Below are positions 36,028 to 48,655 of a stretch of 64,000 bases of DNA, piece after piece; positions within the stretch are counted from its first letter, which is position 1, and each line of letters begins with the position of its first letter. Made by a program: the position numbers and the translations under genes. Source of the stretch: Clavulina sp. PMI_390 (taxonomy: Eukaryota > Basidiomycota > Agaricomycetes > Cantharellales > Hydnaceae); contig WIDE01000037.1 of NCBI GenBank assembly GCA_015039315.1, positions 156,229 through 220,228 of the forward strand. Reading direction: 5' to 3'. Under the pieces are notes generated by a model, which was given only the letters and a program-made list of their open reading frames with translations, did not search any database and was not told where the DNA came from.

Positions 36028-36239
36028 TATATAGAGTTCATTCTGAATTTGAGGGACTAGATTGCGCCGGAAACCGTCTCCTTCTCTCTCTCTCACCTAG
36101 ACTCACCCTCCATCTAATTGTACCCGCCCTTGACCTCCACACTCTTGGATTCATCGTTTCTCGTTCCTACCCCTCACCACCACAACCTCCCCTCCAGAGT
36201 TCCTCCAAAAACGAAGCGCACCTCCCTCCTATCTCTATC
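36028..36239 (+). promoter_or_regulatory. core promoter of GMC copy 1
   Basis: TATATAG at 36028-36034, about 206 bp before the ATG, is followed by CT-rich leader sequence (about 36080-36235). The start context is atctctatcATGG. Confidence 0.5.
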
Positions 36240-39230
36240 ATGGCCTCCTTGTCACCTGAAGATTTCGTCAAAAAGTTCGATGGCTTCGACTATATTGTCC
36301 TTGGTGGCGGCACCGCTGGCCTTGTCATCGCTGCTCGGTCAGTTCTCCCCATCTCGTACTCGCCAAACCAAACCATCTCGTCTTACAAAGGCCGCTCCAA
36401 TCTGATCTGACACTTCGCTCCGTATAAAGTTTGAGCGAAGATCCCAACGTCACTGTGGGCGTGCTTGAAGCAGGACCCTATCACGTCAATGACCCTCTCA
36501 TTGATATTCCTGGTATGACACCTACACGCTTGATCAATGCTGATCAGCCATCGCTTACATGGATGAACGTATACTAGGGTTCTTTGGTCGCGCAATGGGC
36601 AATCCTGCCTATGACTGGGCGTATGTCATCCACCAGAATCTGTCAACCCATTGAGGTCATGGCGGCTGACTGGTCTTGGCTCCTAGGTACCTCACCGTTC
36701 CCCAAAAGCATCTGAACAACCGCCTGGTATTCCATCCACGGTATGTAGACTCCCGTGAGGTCTTGACCCTGCACAAGCCACCATATCTCAATTAATGCTT
36801 CGCGGTCTAGAGGAAAGATGCTGGGAGGCAGCTCTGCACTTAACTTTATGACCACGGTGAGTTCTAATACTTGTCATATTGCCCAAGATCTTGGACAATA
36901 TCTAATGCTCCGTTTCCCTAGGGCCGGTACGACCCTTTTCTGACACTACAATACCGGCCTCTGAAATTAACTTCGTCCGTTGGTGATCTTCACTTGTAGG
37001 ACCTCCAAAGAGGAATACGACGCGTTCGAGGCTGTGGGGAACCCAGGCTGGAACTGGGATTCAATGCTTGACTACATCAAAAAGGTGTGACGGCATATTC
37101 TTTGCCCCTTTTTGCCACTTTGAGTATTGACACTCCATTTGTCTTGGTTTTTGCTCCAACTCCCAGTCCGAAACGGTGCATCTCGCCAACAAGGACATCC
37201 ATTCCGAAAAGCATAATGCAGTGTTCGACCCCAAGGTCCACGGAAGCACTGGACCTGTAAGCAAATATGCTTTTCGTGCTATCGATGATGTTCTAAAGTC
37301 GTGACCCTATTAGATCCACAAATCTTTCGCTGGCTGGGCAAGTGATCTCAGCGTTCCCTTCTACGATGCGCTCGAGGAGCTCGGAGTCCAGAGGAACCCA
37401 GATGCTGTGAGTCTTCGACTGCCAGATATGTTAGTCTTGACTCGGTTTGCTAACAATAGCAACGCCTCTTCGAATTCTAGGCAAGTGGTCTCGCCTCTGG
37501 GTCTTGTACCGTCATGAGCGCCGTGGATCCCGCCAATGCCAAGCGCAGCTATACTGCATCGGTAAGCAGGCTCTCCTCCGCTTCGGCCTAGTATTACTGC
37601 TGAACTAACGATGTTATACTCTGACAGGGCTATTATGCACCTAACGCCAGCCGGCCCAACTTGGTTGTCCTCCCCTCCGCCCAAGCCACTAAGCTCATTG
37701 TCACTGGCACCGGCGAGCCTTATACCATCTCTGGTGTGCAATTCACCGCAGCTGGTAGCGACAAGGTGTACGAGGTCAAGGCAAAACGCGAGGTGATCCT
37801 GAGTGCTGGTGCATTTGGAACTCCTCAGCTATTGGAGTTGAGCGGCATCGGCAGAAGGGATGTACTGGAAAGGGTTGGGATCGAAGTCAAAGTTGAGCTT
37901 CCAGGCGTCGGAGAGAATCTCCAGGTGAGTTGCCATCGAATCGATGATTATGTGAATCCATCACTTCTTTGGTGCTCATTCCTTTCCTGTCACGTTGCTA
38001 GGATCATGTCTATGTCTCTTCAACGTACGAGATGAGCAACAAGCTTGTAACCCTCGACCTCCTGCGAGATGCTGAGCGCCACACAACTGAAACGCAGCTC
38101 TAGTAAGTCAACTTCACGATTTGGCATCCTATTGACGTGATTCTAGCCACTGACTTGACCTCTGCTTCTTTGATTTTCCTCGCAGCGAGCAAGCGGCGCA
38201 AGGAATGTATTCCTCCACCCATAGCGCATTCGCTTTCCTCCCCGCCACCACTGTTGTGCCTCCTGCAGAGCTTGCCCGCATGAAAAAGGAGATTCACGAC
38301 ACTCCTGAGCTGGAGGCGAACGTAAGCCTCAAGAAGCAAAAGGCTCTCCACGAGGCTTGGATCGATGATGAGAAGCACCCTCAGATTGAGATCATCACTT
38401 ATCCCGTACGTAAATCATTCCATCCTCTATAGTTGCGCTCGAGATTAAACCCATTATTTGTTTCTTTGTTGGGCTATCAGGGTTTCTTCCCTGCCCCGGG
38501 CAAGACTCCTCGCCCCGGCGCTCACTACCACACAGTCCTTGTTGGATTACTGCACGCTATCTCGCGAGGCTCCGTCCATATCACTTCCACCTCACCACTG
38601 GACAAACCTGCTGTCGACCCCAACTACCTCGCGAGCAACGTCGATCGTGACTTGCTAGTTCATGCTGTCCGCTTCGTCAAGAAGCTCCAAGACACAGAGC
38701 CACTCAAGGGCTTGATGGTGAGCTATGTGGAGCCCGCATGGGAGGACGATGAGGCGGCTGCAGATGCCGGCGTCAGCGACGAGGAGTTGAGGGAGTACGT
38801 AAAGAGTGGGATGGAGCCCATCTATCATCCTGTATGTTTTATATTCTATGTGCCTCTCCCTGTTGCTTACATTTCGGCCGGTTCTCTCCAGGCTGGAACC
38901 GCTGCGATGTTCCCTCGTGAGGAGGGTGGTGTGGTGGATGCCAAACTCAAGGTGTACGGAACTACGAACCTGCGCGTCATCGATGCTTCCGTTATCCCCA
39001 TTGTACGTCTCATCATTCTTCCAAGCTTTGCGCTTCCTATTCGTTTCTGACAGATTTTCCATCCCCTCGCTATTATCTCATTTAGCATATTGCTGCTCAC
39101 CCCATGTCAACCATTATTGGTATGGCTGAGAAGGTACGTCCTCAATTTCTACGAAGAATTTGTAGATTGCGGTCGCTGACTTCGTTATTATTAGGCTGCC
39201 GATATCTTCAAGGCCGACGCTCGTGCCTAA
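36240..39230 (+). CDS. GMC oxidoreductase, copy 1 of 5 (AA3_2-like)
   Basis: FAD-dependent glucose-methanol-choline oxidoreductases oxidise alcohols or sugars; in wood and litter fungi many supply hydrogen peroxide or reduce quinones. Spliced, about 590 residues start MASLSPEDFVKKFDGFDY and go straight into the FAD loop [13 protein letters not shown], so no signal peptide is visible. Then [20 protein letters not shown] signature 1 [13 protein letters not shown], signature 2 [15 protein letters not shown], and the catalytic pair: His in IYHPAGTAAMF and His in HIAAHPMSTI. The gene ends [11 protein letters not shown]. About 16 introns, several flanking very short exons; a 5-nt exon, GGCCG at 36922-36926, encodes the Gly and part of the Arg of GR in TTGRTSKEEY. 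All signature residues are intact, so it should be functional. The substrate cannot be told from sequence. Confidence 0.9.
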
Positions 39231-40456
39231 ATGGAAAAATATCCAAAATATAACCCCCGATGTTGTTGTACTTTCTTTTTGGTCCTTGGATGTTCCCAAG
39301 CTTGTTTGTTGTGATGTTGACTAAAGTACATTGATATTGTGTCTGCCTAATACCCCAATCTTATCCTTTATTTTTAATACTGCGTTGCCAGTACTAGCGA
39401 CTTTTGTAGGAGAGATAACACAGCATCTTGAGAATCGGAATCGTGACAGGTCGATTGACATGGATATGCGGTGGAACTCCATGAGAGGACTCGATGAGTG
39501 CTCAGCTGATGACACAGTGGATCCAACTCGTCGAGCCCATTGCGCTTGAACGCTTAGGAGCGAAATGCCAGTTTCTCGTCAATTTGCACATCAAAAACCG
39601 CTGGAGAAAAAATGGTTCTGCGGTTTCCCTTTTTGAGGACCAGGGAGTCCTTATGTGCGTTAGCTTCTGGCCCGACGAACGGAGAATAAGTTTCAGTGAT
39701 CAATGATCGCAAACGGTTGGCGGAGAAGATGATGGCCAAAGGGCCGAAGTAGACAGGCAAGAGCATGGCCGCTTGGGGGTGACGGTAACATGTGGTGACG
39801 GGCTTGGTGTCAACAGAGGAAATCAAAGAATTGCCATCCTAATGCTTTTGCAAGTGCCTTCCACATACGATAGCACCAGCCTCACGGCCGCTTGGAAACC
39901 TCTGCTACTGTGTTGGAGCTTGTTTCACTCTGGCTCCACAGCTTGGAGTGCGCACAAAAGAGCTAAATACTTTTCTTCACCCTGCTTGGACAGCACCCGG
40001 CCGGCACCTTGAGCGCCCTTGATAGCCTTCATCTTTGAGATCCTCGACTTTAGTAAACCATTTTGTGCACAAGCGCTTCCCTTCGGCCATTTTTGGCCGC
40101 GATCTAGCCTGAATGCCTACGCTCACTGCGGCTCCCAACACTCCGACTCCAGGCGGGGGACTACCCCATTAGGACTACTTATCGCACTACTGCAGCGATT
40201 GATTCATCACATACAACTAGAAATCCTCCAGTGGGCTTCGAACCCCGGGCTGAACTCTTGTGAGGCGCCCATGGTTGCCAAGACCATTCCACATGCGCCC
40301 ATGGTCATGAAGGCCATCGCATTTGTGAGTTTAGGATGATTTAAGGCACTAAACTCCCTCAAAAACGACCCCTTCCAAAAGACATCCCCGGTCTTAACTG
40401 TACTCTCTCAATTCTTTCATCAGCGAGCGGTCTGAAACAACAACTGAACTTCAACA
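39231..40456. other. intergenic region between GMC copies 1 and 2
   Basis: 1.2 kb holding the 3' end of copy 1 and the promoter of copy 2. No recognisable gene. The stretch at 40390-40456 is the leader (actctctcaattctttcatc) before ATGAACAGC. Confidence 0.5.
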
Positions 40457-43428
40457 ATGAACAGCTTGACACCTGAAGAGTTTGTAAACAAATATCATGG
40501 CTTCGACTATGTCGTCATTGGCGGCGGCACCGCTGGTCTTGTCCTTGCCGCTCGGTTAGCTATCTTTTCTTGTCTTTCAAATAATCGGCCTATCTCGAGG
40601 CTCGTTCTACATAATCTAATCGATAATCATCCGCGTAGCCTTAGCGAAGATCCTAGCGTTACTGTCGGTGTCCTAGAGGCCGGAAGCTATCATGCTGATG
40701 ACCCTCTTGTTGATATTCCTGGTATGGTTGCGGCACATACTGATGTTCATGTCTCATGGATATTTGCACATCCCAGGTTTTGTGGGTCGTGCACTGGGCA
40801 ATCCCAATTATGACTGGGCGTAAGTGTATCAGCACCCATGGCTGGTCTTAATGCATAGTATCTAATAGATCGTGACTGTTAGATACTTTACTGCCCCTCA
40901 AAAGCATGTTAACAGTCGCTCGCTTTTCCACCCACGGTATGTTGCCCCTTGCAAGCTTATATTTCGCCCTCCCTGAACTGCCATATCTTGTCATTTGTCG
41001 CTATAGTGGAAAGATGTTGGGAGGCAGTTCTGGTCTCAATTTCATGGTCACGGTGAGCTTTTGCTATCATTTGGTTTACGATTTACCCCCTTTTACTCAC
41101 CGCGAAGACAATATAGGGCAGGTATATGCACCACTTTTGAATGTTCGCGCCTCGTAATTTGACATTTCAACCTAACTTATAGGACATCAAAAGAGGAATA
41201 TGATGCGTTTGAGGCCCTGAGCAATCCAGGATGGAACTGGGATTCTCTCCTTGGGTACTTCAAGAAGGTGCGGCTATAGTGGTTTAGTCGCTTGCCTTCT
41301 GATGCCAATGAATGGCCGACTCTCTCTGGGAATGGACTTCTCACCTTCTCCTTAGTCTGAGACTGTACACCCTGCGGACAAGAACATACATTCAGACAGG
41401 CATAATGCTGTGTTTAATCCCGAAGCACACGGAACCGACGGGCCTGTGAGTACACGCGCTCGCTATAGTGGTGCACGCATTGGCCTTACTGATGTCATCT
41501 GCATATCAGATTCAAAAATCGTTTGCTAACTGGGCCAGCGACCTAAATGTCCCTTTCTTTGATGCACTCGAGGAGCTCGGCGTCCAGAGAAGTGCAGATG
41601 CCGTCAGTATTCGATCTTGAGGCGTGTTCAACCCGTATCAGGATGCTGACAATGCTGTTGTCCTTCTCCCGTCCAGTCAAGTGGCCTTGCCACTGGGTCC
41701 TATACCATCTTGAGCGCTGTGGATCCAGCTACATCCAAACGTAGCTATACTGCACCAGTGAGCACGGCGTCCATACTACGGCGATTCGATATTCTAAGGG
41801 ATCGGCGTTCCTTGCTCTTGACAGGCCTACTATGTACCGAACGCCAGCCGACCGAACCTGGTCGTCCTCACATCTGCCCACGTTGTCAAGCTTGTCCTTA
41901 CTGGCACAGGCGAGCCTTACACCATTTCCGGCGTCCAGTTCACAACATCTGGAAGCGATAAGGTATACGAAGTCAAGGCAAAACGCGAAGTCATCCTGAG
42001 TGCTGGCGCGTTCGGAACGCCACAGCTGCTGGAGCTAAGCGGTATTGGTGGGAGAGTAGTTCTTGAGAAGGCTGGGGTGGAAGTTAAAGTTGAGCTTCCA
42101 GGCGTCGGAGAGAACCTCCAGGTAGGCCGTGATTGAATGTTCTGGCAATCACAAATACTCACTGTGACGCCAACACTCCCCGCCGCCGGCTATCACACTC
42201 TCGTCTCACAGGATCATGTTTATGTTTCATCGACTTACGAGATGAGCAACAAGCTTGAAACTCTGGACCTCTTACGCGATCCCGAACGTCATGCGGCCGA
42301 GACGCAGCTTTAGTACGTCTTCCCCATATTCTTTCGAGAGTTGTGGCTTGAACCTCATATTACGACGCTCTTCCTCTCTATAACGAATTCACGAACAGTG
42401 AGCAGGCAGGAAAAGGGATGTATTCGTGCACTCAAAGCGCGCATGCATACCTCCCCGCCGCCGCCGTCGTGCCTCCTTCAGAGCTCAAGCGTCTAAGGGG
42501 AGAGATCCACAACAATACGCATGGGCTAGACGCGAGCGTAAGCCTAAAGAAGCAAAAAGCTTTACTTGAAAATTGGCTTGTTGACGAAAGGCACCCCCAA
42601 ATCGAGATCTTTAGTTATCCTGTATGTCTATTTTAGGAGACGCTGAACGCGCCTGCTAACACCCTTTTTTGTGATGGTGCAGGGCTTCTATCCAGTACCA
42701 GGGAAGACTCCTCGCCCCGGTGCGCATTACCAGACCGTCGTCGTAGTTTTGTTGCATCCTCTCTCGCATGGCTCTGTGCATATCACCTCCGCCTCACCAC
42801 TCGACAAGCCCACTGTCGATCCAAATTACCTTGCAAGCAACGTCGATCGCGATTTACTCGTGCACGCCATGCGTTTTACCAAGAAGCTTCACGACACCGA
42901 GTCGTTGAAGGGCTTGCTCGTAAGCTATGTAGAACCCGCCTGGGGGACTGACGCCTCAGGTGACAGCGGGGAAGTGAGTGATGAGAAGCTGCAGGAATTC
43001 GTCAAGAACGGCGTGGAACCCATCTGGCACCCTGTATGTCTCATACCCTTCGCGCTCCTCTATCACGCCCGTTCTGAGCGTTCTTTTTAGGCCGGAACTG
43101 CGGCGATGTTCCCCCGTGCGGAAGGTGGCGTGGTGGATCCCAAGCTCAAGGTGTACGGAACAACAAATCTGCGTATTGTAGATGCTTCTATTATCCCCAT
43201 CGTATGTCTCCTAGTCATTCGAAGCTTCGCCGCTTACAGTTGACATATTTTCCATTCTTCGCCCACGCTGCGCTGTAGCACATCGCCGCTCACCCCACGG
43301 CAACCATCATTGCTATGGCTGAGAAGGTAGGTTCCTGACTCTTACCATCTCTCGGACGGGGAAATGTTAACACGGTTGATCCATGTCACTAGGCTGCCGA
43401 CATCTTCAAGCGTGATGCTAGCGTGTGA
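40457..43428 (+). CDS. GMC oxidoreductase, copy 2 of 5
   Basis: Same fold and exon plan as copy 1, starting [20 protein letters not shown] and reaching the FAD loop [13 protein letters not shown]. Signature 1 reads [15 protein letters not shown] and signature 2 [15 protein letters not shown]; the latter is followed by GRVVLEKAG where its relatives have R(R/K)xVLERxG. The catalytic His residues sit in IWHPAGTAAMF and [10 protein letters not shown]. It ends DIFKRDASV (TGA at 43426-43428). The 5-nt exon is GGCAG at 41117-41121, giving Gly plus part of Arg in GRTSKEEY. No signal peptide and no peroxisomal C-terminal tripeptide. Reading frames rejoin cleanly across every intron, so the copy looks functional. 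Confidence 0.88.
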
Positions 43429-44567
43429 ACAAAAGCTGTACAAGTACCAGCCTTGAGCTGCCATTGGTTTTTCTTATTCTTTTTGGATATTTACATATCT
43501 TTCGAAGCACGCGAAGCTTCGCTGGTGCCGTGATTTTGTGTATATGATATCCAACTTGATCCTGAAATTTTTGATGTCGAATCCTCTGCAATGGAGGTTA
43601 CACTAGATTTGCGTCGAGCACTACTTATCGAGTGCCATTAACCTTCACACATGCTCATCTAATTTGGAAGAAGATCTTCCCCTCAGGTTTTTTGAATGTT
43701 TAAACAGAGCGAGTGAGAGGTGCTTCATCTGATCAAATAATGCAAGGTCTATTGGCATAGGTGGCTTGCGGCCACGAATGAAGAACAATGCCTCCCGTCT
43801 TTCGCTTCACCATCTTGATGTCACGAGGATTTCAGGGTGGGCACGTGGGTTACATCCTGATCATTAGACTGAGAACAAGGACAGTAATCTATAAATGTAC
43901 GCGGTAGCCTGATAAGATGATTATGAAAGTGGAGGAAGAGAGGCAAACGGGCATAGGAACTGTGACATACAGTGACAGGACTTCGGCACAACAGAGTCAC
44001 AGGAGCTATCGCTTCTTGCGGGGATGTTTTGATTGGAGGGCTCCACAGCCGCCGAAAACGGTGATCAGCCTCTACGACTGTGTGTTCAGTAGTACTCCTT
44101 CGGCCCCGGCGCCCAGGTAATAGGACAAGCTTTCTCGTCATTTCATCGAAGCACAGCCAACCTACGGCCTACGCGCTCGCAACAGCCCTTGAGACCATCA
44201 ATTGAAACGAAGTTTCCCTATGGGCACTTGGTAGCCGAAAACAAACCTAAAGGCAATTCGAACTGCGCCTCATCACACCCCGAGCCGGGGCGGTGGAGTT
44301 CCCTATCATTCTTTTCTGTAGCTGACAGCTGCAATGGAAAAGCCATCAGAACCAAGTACTACAGTTCCCTGTGAGAGAGCCCCGAAAACCTGGAAGGCAC
44401 AATGAAATAGCACCGGCGGGCGCTAGCACCATCGAAGTCACCATATCTTGCTCCAGAACAGCCTCTCTCCACGAGGAGCTTTCTGGATTTACCTGAACTC
44501 GTCCTCTAAGTGTTTCATACACTCACCAGCAGTGGTCTTGAAGCAACACCCCCTTCCTTACCCAAAT
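43429..44567. other. intergenic region between GMC copies 2 and 3
   Basis: 1.1 kb with no recognisable gene. Includes short open frames on both strands (for example 43821-44141 minus) without any motif. The part just before 44568 is the leader of copy 3. Confidence 0.5.
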
Positions 44568-47523
44568 ATGAGCACCTTATCACCTGAAGAGTTTGTCAAC
44601 AAATACAATGGATTTGACTATCTCGTCGTTGGAGGGGGAACTGCTGGCCTCGTTATTGCTGCTCGGTGCATCATGCTTTTCTCGCTCCTTGACCCCATCT
44701 CCCTAATCCGATCCATCACGATACATACAGCTTAAGCGAAGATCCCAACATCACTGTGGGTGTCCTAGAAGCAGGGTCATACCATCACAACGATCCTCTC
44801 GTTGATATTCCTGGTATGATGACAGCCTATTTTGGCCCACCTATTCGTCGCTCACGGCCATTTGCAAACACTAGGCTTCGTCGGTCGTGCATTGGGCAAT
44901 CCAAAATATGATTGGGCGTGAGCACTCGGATACCTATAACTGCAGTCAGGATATGCCACCAATGAAAATCGTCTTAGGTACTACTCCGTCCCTCAGAAGC
45001 ATATCAATGATCGTTCGCTTTTCCAGCCACGGTATGTACTCATCTGTAGACCAGAACCTCCCTGCTGAAGCATCGTATCCTCCTCTTGTGGTTGTAGTGG
45101 TAAGATGCTAGGAGGCAGCTCCGGTGTCAACTTCATGACAACGGTGAGTTCTCATTGTCGTTTTGCTATACCAATCCGGACACTACATCTCCCACGATGA
45201 TCAATACAGGGCAGGTACGCATGCCCGATATTCTCACCGTTTTGCTTTCGCCATCTCACCCGACCCACAGGGCATCCAAAGAGGAATACGACGCGTTTGA
45301 GGCTTTGAAGAATCCAGGATGGAACTGGAACTCACTCCTTGGATACTTCAAGAAGGTAGACTCATATAGCTCTGGCCACTGTTCCCTTTGCTGTCGACCT
45401 TTCGCTGATTTGTCTAAATCCCGCTTTTCTGTCTACTTGAAGTCCGAGACTGCGCACCCTGCAGACAAGGACGTCCATTCTGACCGCCACAATGCAGAGC
45501 TCGATCCCGATGTACATGGAACCAGTGGTCCTGTGAGCAAGCATGCCTCTGGTAGTGACGTTTGTATATATTGTGCTGACGCGATGCCCCTCTGATATCA
45601 GATGCATAACTCATTTGCCAATTGGGCAAGTGACATCAACGTCCCCTTCTTCGATGCGCTCGAGAAACTTGGGGTTCCCAGGAACCCAGATGCTGTCGGT
45701 GTTTGACTCCTCAAATGTGCCTGTCCTACATTCATAATAACCCCCCTTCTTTCTGTTTCCAGGCAAGCGGCCTCGCTTCGGGATCCTATACCATCCTCAG
45801 CGCTGTAGATCCGGCCACATCAAAACGTAGCTATACCGCTCCAGTAAGCGAGGCGTTGGCGCTCCGTACTCCTGTGATTCCATCTTCTGATTGAATGGCG
45901 TTTCTTGTACTTGACAGGGCTACTATGCACCGAATGCTAGCCGACCGAATTTGGTAGTCCTCACCTCTACTCAAGTCACCAAGCTCATCCTCACCGGTGC
46001 AGGAGAGCCGTACACCGTCTCTGGTGTTCAGTTCACTACGGCTGGTACCGACAAGATGTATGAAGTCAGGGCAAAACGCGAAGTAATCTTGAGTGCTGGT
46101 GCGTTCGGGACGCCCCAGCTGCTGGAGCTGAGTGGTATCGGAAGGAGAGAAGTTCTTGAGAGGGCAGCAGTAGAGGTTAAGGTTGACCTTCCAGGTGTTG
46201 GAGAAAATCTACAGGTAGGCAGGCCATCATGGAACATCTTTACAACTCCAAAGCACACTACCGACCCTCGTCAACGTATCGTATCATCTCCTTAGGATCA
46301 TGTCTATGTCTTGTCATTGTGCGAGATGAACGATGATGTCGCGACCTTTGACGCCCTGCAGGATCCTGGACGTCAAGCAACCGAGACCCAGCTCTAGTAT
46401 GTGTTCCTCCTAATGTTGCAATTCATAGCCTGTGTCCGTTCACGCCACTCTCTTGGCCTTTGTTGCAACAGCGAGCAAGAAAGAAAAGGGATGTATTCAT
46501 GCACCCAAAGCGCACATGCTTACATCCCTGCTACTGCTGTCGTGCCTCCTCCAGAGCTTAAGCGTTTGAAGAGGGAGATTCGCGACAACACTCCTGAGCT
46601 GGATCTCACAGTCAGCCTGAAGAAGCAAAAGGCTCTTCTTGAAGACTGGCTTGATGATGACAGGCATCCACAAATTGAGCTCATCTCTTGGCCTGTGCGT
46701 AACCCGTCTCTCGGTTCGATAGTGGTGATAGTAATTGAATACCTTCCCTCTTTATCTCCTTCCCTTATAGGGGTTCTTTCCTGTACCAGGGACGACTCCT
46801 CGCCCCGGTGTGAAGTACCACGCAGTCTTCATTATTCTGTTGCACGCTCTATCGCGAGGCTCCGTGCACATTACGTCTGGATCTCCCTTCGACAGTCCCT
46901 CTATCGATCCAAACTATCTTGCAAGCCATGTCGATCGCGATTTACTTGTGCATGCCACGCGTTTTGTCAAGAAGCTCCACGACACCGAGCCGTTGAAGAA
47001 TTTGACGAGAAGCTACGTGGAGCCTGCATGGGAGGATGACGCAGCCGATGGTGGTCCTAGTGTGAGCGACGAGAAATTGGGTGAATTCATCAAGAGTACC
47101 TTGGAGCCCATCCGTCACCCTGTGCGTTTATTCACCTTTGCACTGCCGTCCCATCGTTGAGGCACTGAAATCCTTCGTCCAGGCTGGAACAGCCGCTATG
47201 TTCCCCCGTGAGGAAGGTGGTGTGGTGGATCCCAAGCTCAAGGTGTACGGAACTACAAATCTACGCATCATTGATGCTTCTGTTATCCCTATCGTGCGTT
47301 TTATATTGTTCATGTTTGATGCCTTCCTCCTCGCGGCCAAGAAGTCTCACTCTTCCTTGTTGTCCTGTGGCATTCAGCACATTGCTGCCCATCCTATGGC
47401 AACGATTATTGCTATGGCTGAGAAGGTATGTATCAGATCTGTTCTTCTCAGCTGGAAGCATCAGTCAGTGCTGATTCGTATTACAAGGCTGCCGACATCT
47501 TCAAGGCCGATGTCTCTGTATAA
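44568..47523 (+). CDS. GMC oxidoreductase, copy 3 of 5
   Basis: Starts [20 protein letters not shown] before [12 protein letters not shown]. Signature 1 [15 protein letters not shown], signature 2 [15 protein letters not shown], catalytic His in IRHPAGTAAMF and HIAAHPMATI, end DIFKADVSV. The 5-nt exon GGCAG lies at 45210-45214. In the middle it departs from its sisters: after the exon joining at NLQ it reads DHVYVLSLCEMNDDVATFDAL, where the others have a YE(M/I)SNKL-type segment (copy 5: YEISDKI), and PGTTPRPGVKYHAVF replaces the usual [13 protein letters not shown]. These lie near the substrate-binding half of the fold, so its specificity may differ (inference). No signal peptide. The frame is intact throughout. 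Confidence 0.88.
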
Positions 47524-48655
47524 TGAAACACGGTATGAACTCGGTTCTCAGGTATTAATGTACTTTCTTCTTTGAACGTCTGGATTTCGAAAATTTATCT
47601 GTCTTGGCATTGATTGGAGTGTATCGGTGCCCTGTGCGCGAGTGCATCTCTGCCTTGGAAACATGCAACTCTCTACGGGCATCAACAGCACATTACTCGG
47701 TCTGCCATGTGGATTGGCAAAAGGATCAGACTAATATCAAAGTATCGAAACAGCTTGGGTGTCCAGCGTCAAGCATTGCATCAACGGCCAAACAATTGGG
47801 GTGGATGTGCTGCTGGAATGATCGGGCATGGCAGCCAATGGCTCGGCGATAGCAGATCTACCCACCCATCAAGGCCCGTTGAATTGTTGCAAAACGGTGC
47901 ATCTCAGTAAAGTCGAGTTCGCCCATTCCGTCATTTCTATTCAAAATATCTCCAGTAGGTTGGGCCTAGAAGAGCAGGATCTGCTCATTTTCCTCCAGGT
48001 TGCGCTGTATTTAGCAGGTACGGGGCTCCGCGATGGAACACAGTTCGGCTCCGGTTTGCTTACGGTTGGCCGCCCACCCCATCCCGACGTCGCTAAGCTC
48101 CCCCGCTTCCGACGGACGGGTAATCCATCCATCGCACCCGGAAACGAATCCGGACTATCTGGAGTCTGCCAAGCTAAAATGAACCTCAGAGTATCGTCCT
48201 ACAGATGGGCGCCAACGGGCAGCTTGCGCAGCGTCAATGGCATCCATGATCTCAGTTCGCCTGTAGGGAGCCAAGCATGCACACCCCATAACCCTGCCCA
48301 CTAGTAATCTAACCTAAAGTGGCGACTAAATAGAATTCTTGGCGCTCCACCGTAACTCTTGTCCCTCCCACCCACTAGGTTTATCGAGACCGCCAGATCA
48401 TCTTCTAGTGGGATCCCCGAGAAACTGAAAAGTCCCACTGCGCGGCGTTCGTGGGCGCCTGATCATAGATGCCAACGTAGCTTCTTCTGCAGTCGCCGAA
48501 CCCACACATCTGACGCCTTTAAATGCCACAAGAAACCAGCTTGCTTCAGACACGTCCCGCTCGCTAAGGCGTCCGATCTTACTCCGCTCCGTTGCCCAAT
48601 CTCTCTCCTGCCTGTCTCAAGTAGTTTTGAGCCAAACCTGCCTCCTGACCCAGTC
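47524..48655. other. intergenic region between GMC copies 3 and 4
   Basis: 1.1 kb without a recognisable gene. Contains the second copy of a 16-bp word found before GMC copy 1 (47853-47868). Short open frames here have no motif. Confidence 0.5.
47853..47868. repeat. 16-bp word shared with the upstream region of GMC copy 1
   Basis: Exact match of CAGATCTACCCACCCA at 35455-35470, at nearly the same distance from its own GMC start codon (803 versus 785 bp). Confidence 0.4.

Larger units (their letters stand above)
33308..36239. other. 2.9-kb intergenic region before the GMC cluster
   Basis: No supported gene. An open frame of 286 codons directly after the preceding stop (33304-34164) begins at a TTG, matches nothing and is rich in the biased leader-like sequence of a 3' UTR, so I treat it as non-coding. 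Near 34440 there is a short (GAGT)n run, and near 34679-34687 an A-run. The right end contains the promoter of the first GMC gene. Confidence 0.45.

Noticed and set aside
40222..40245. A tRNA B-box-like word (GGTTCGAAGCC on the minus strand)
   Set aside because: No A box at the right distance and the flanking sequence does not form a T-arm or acceptor stem, so no cloverleaf.
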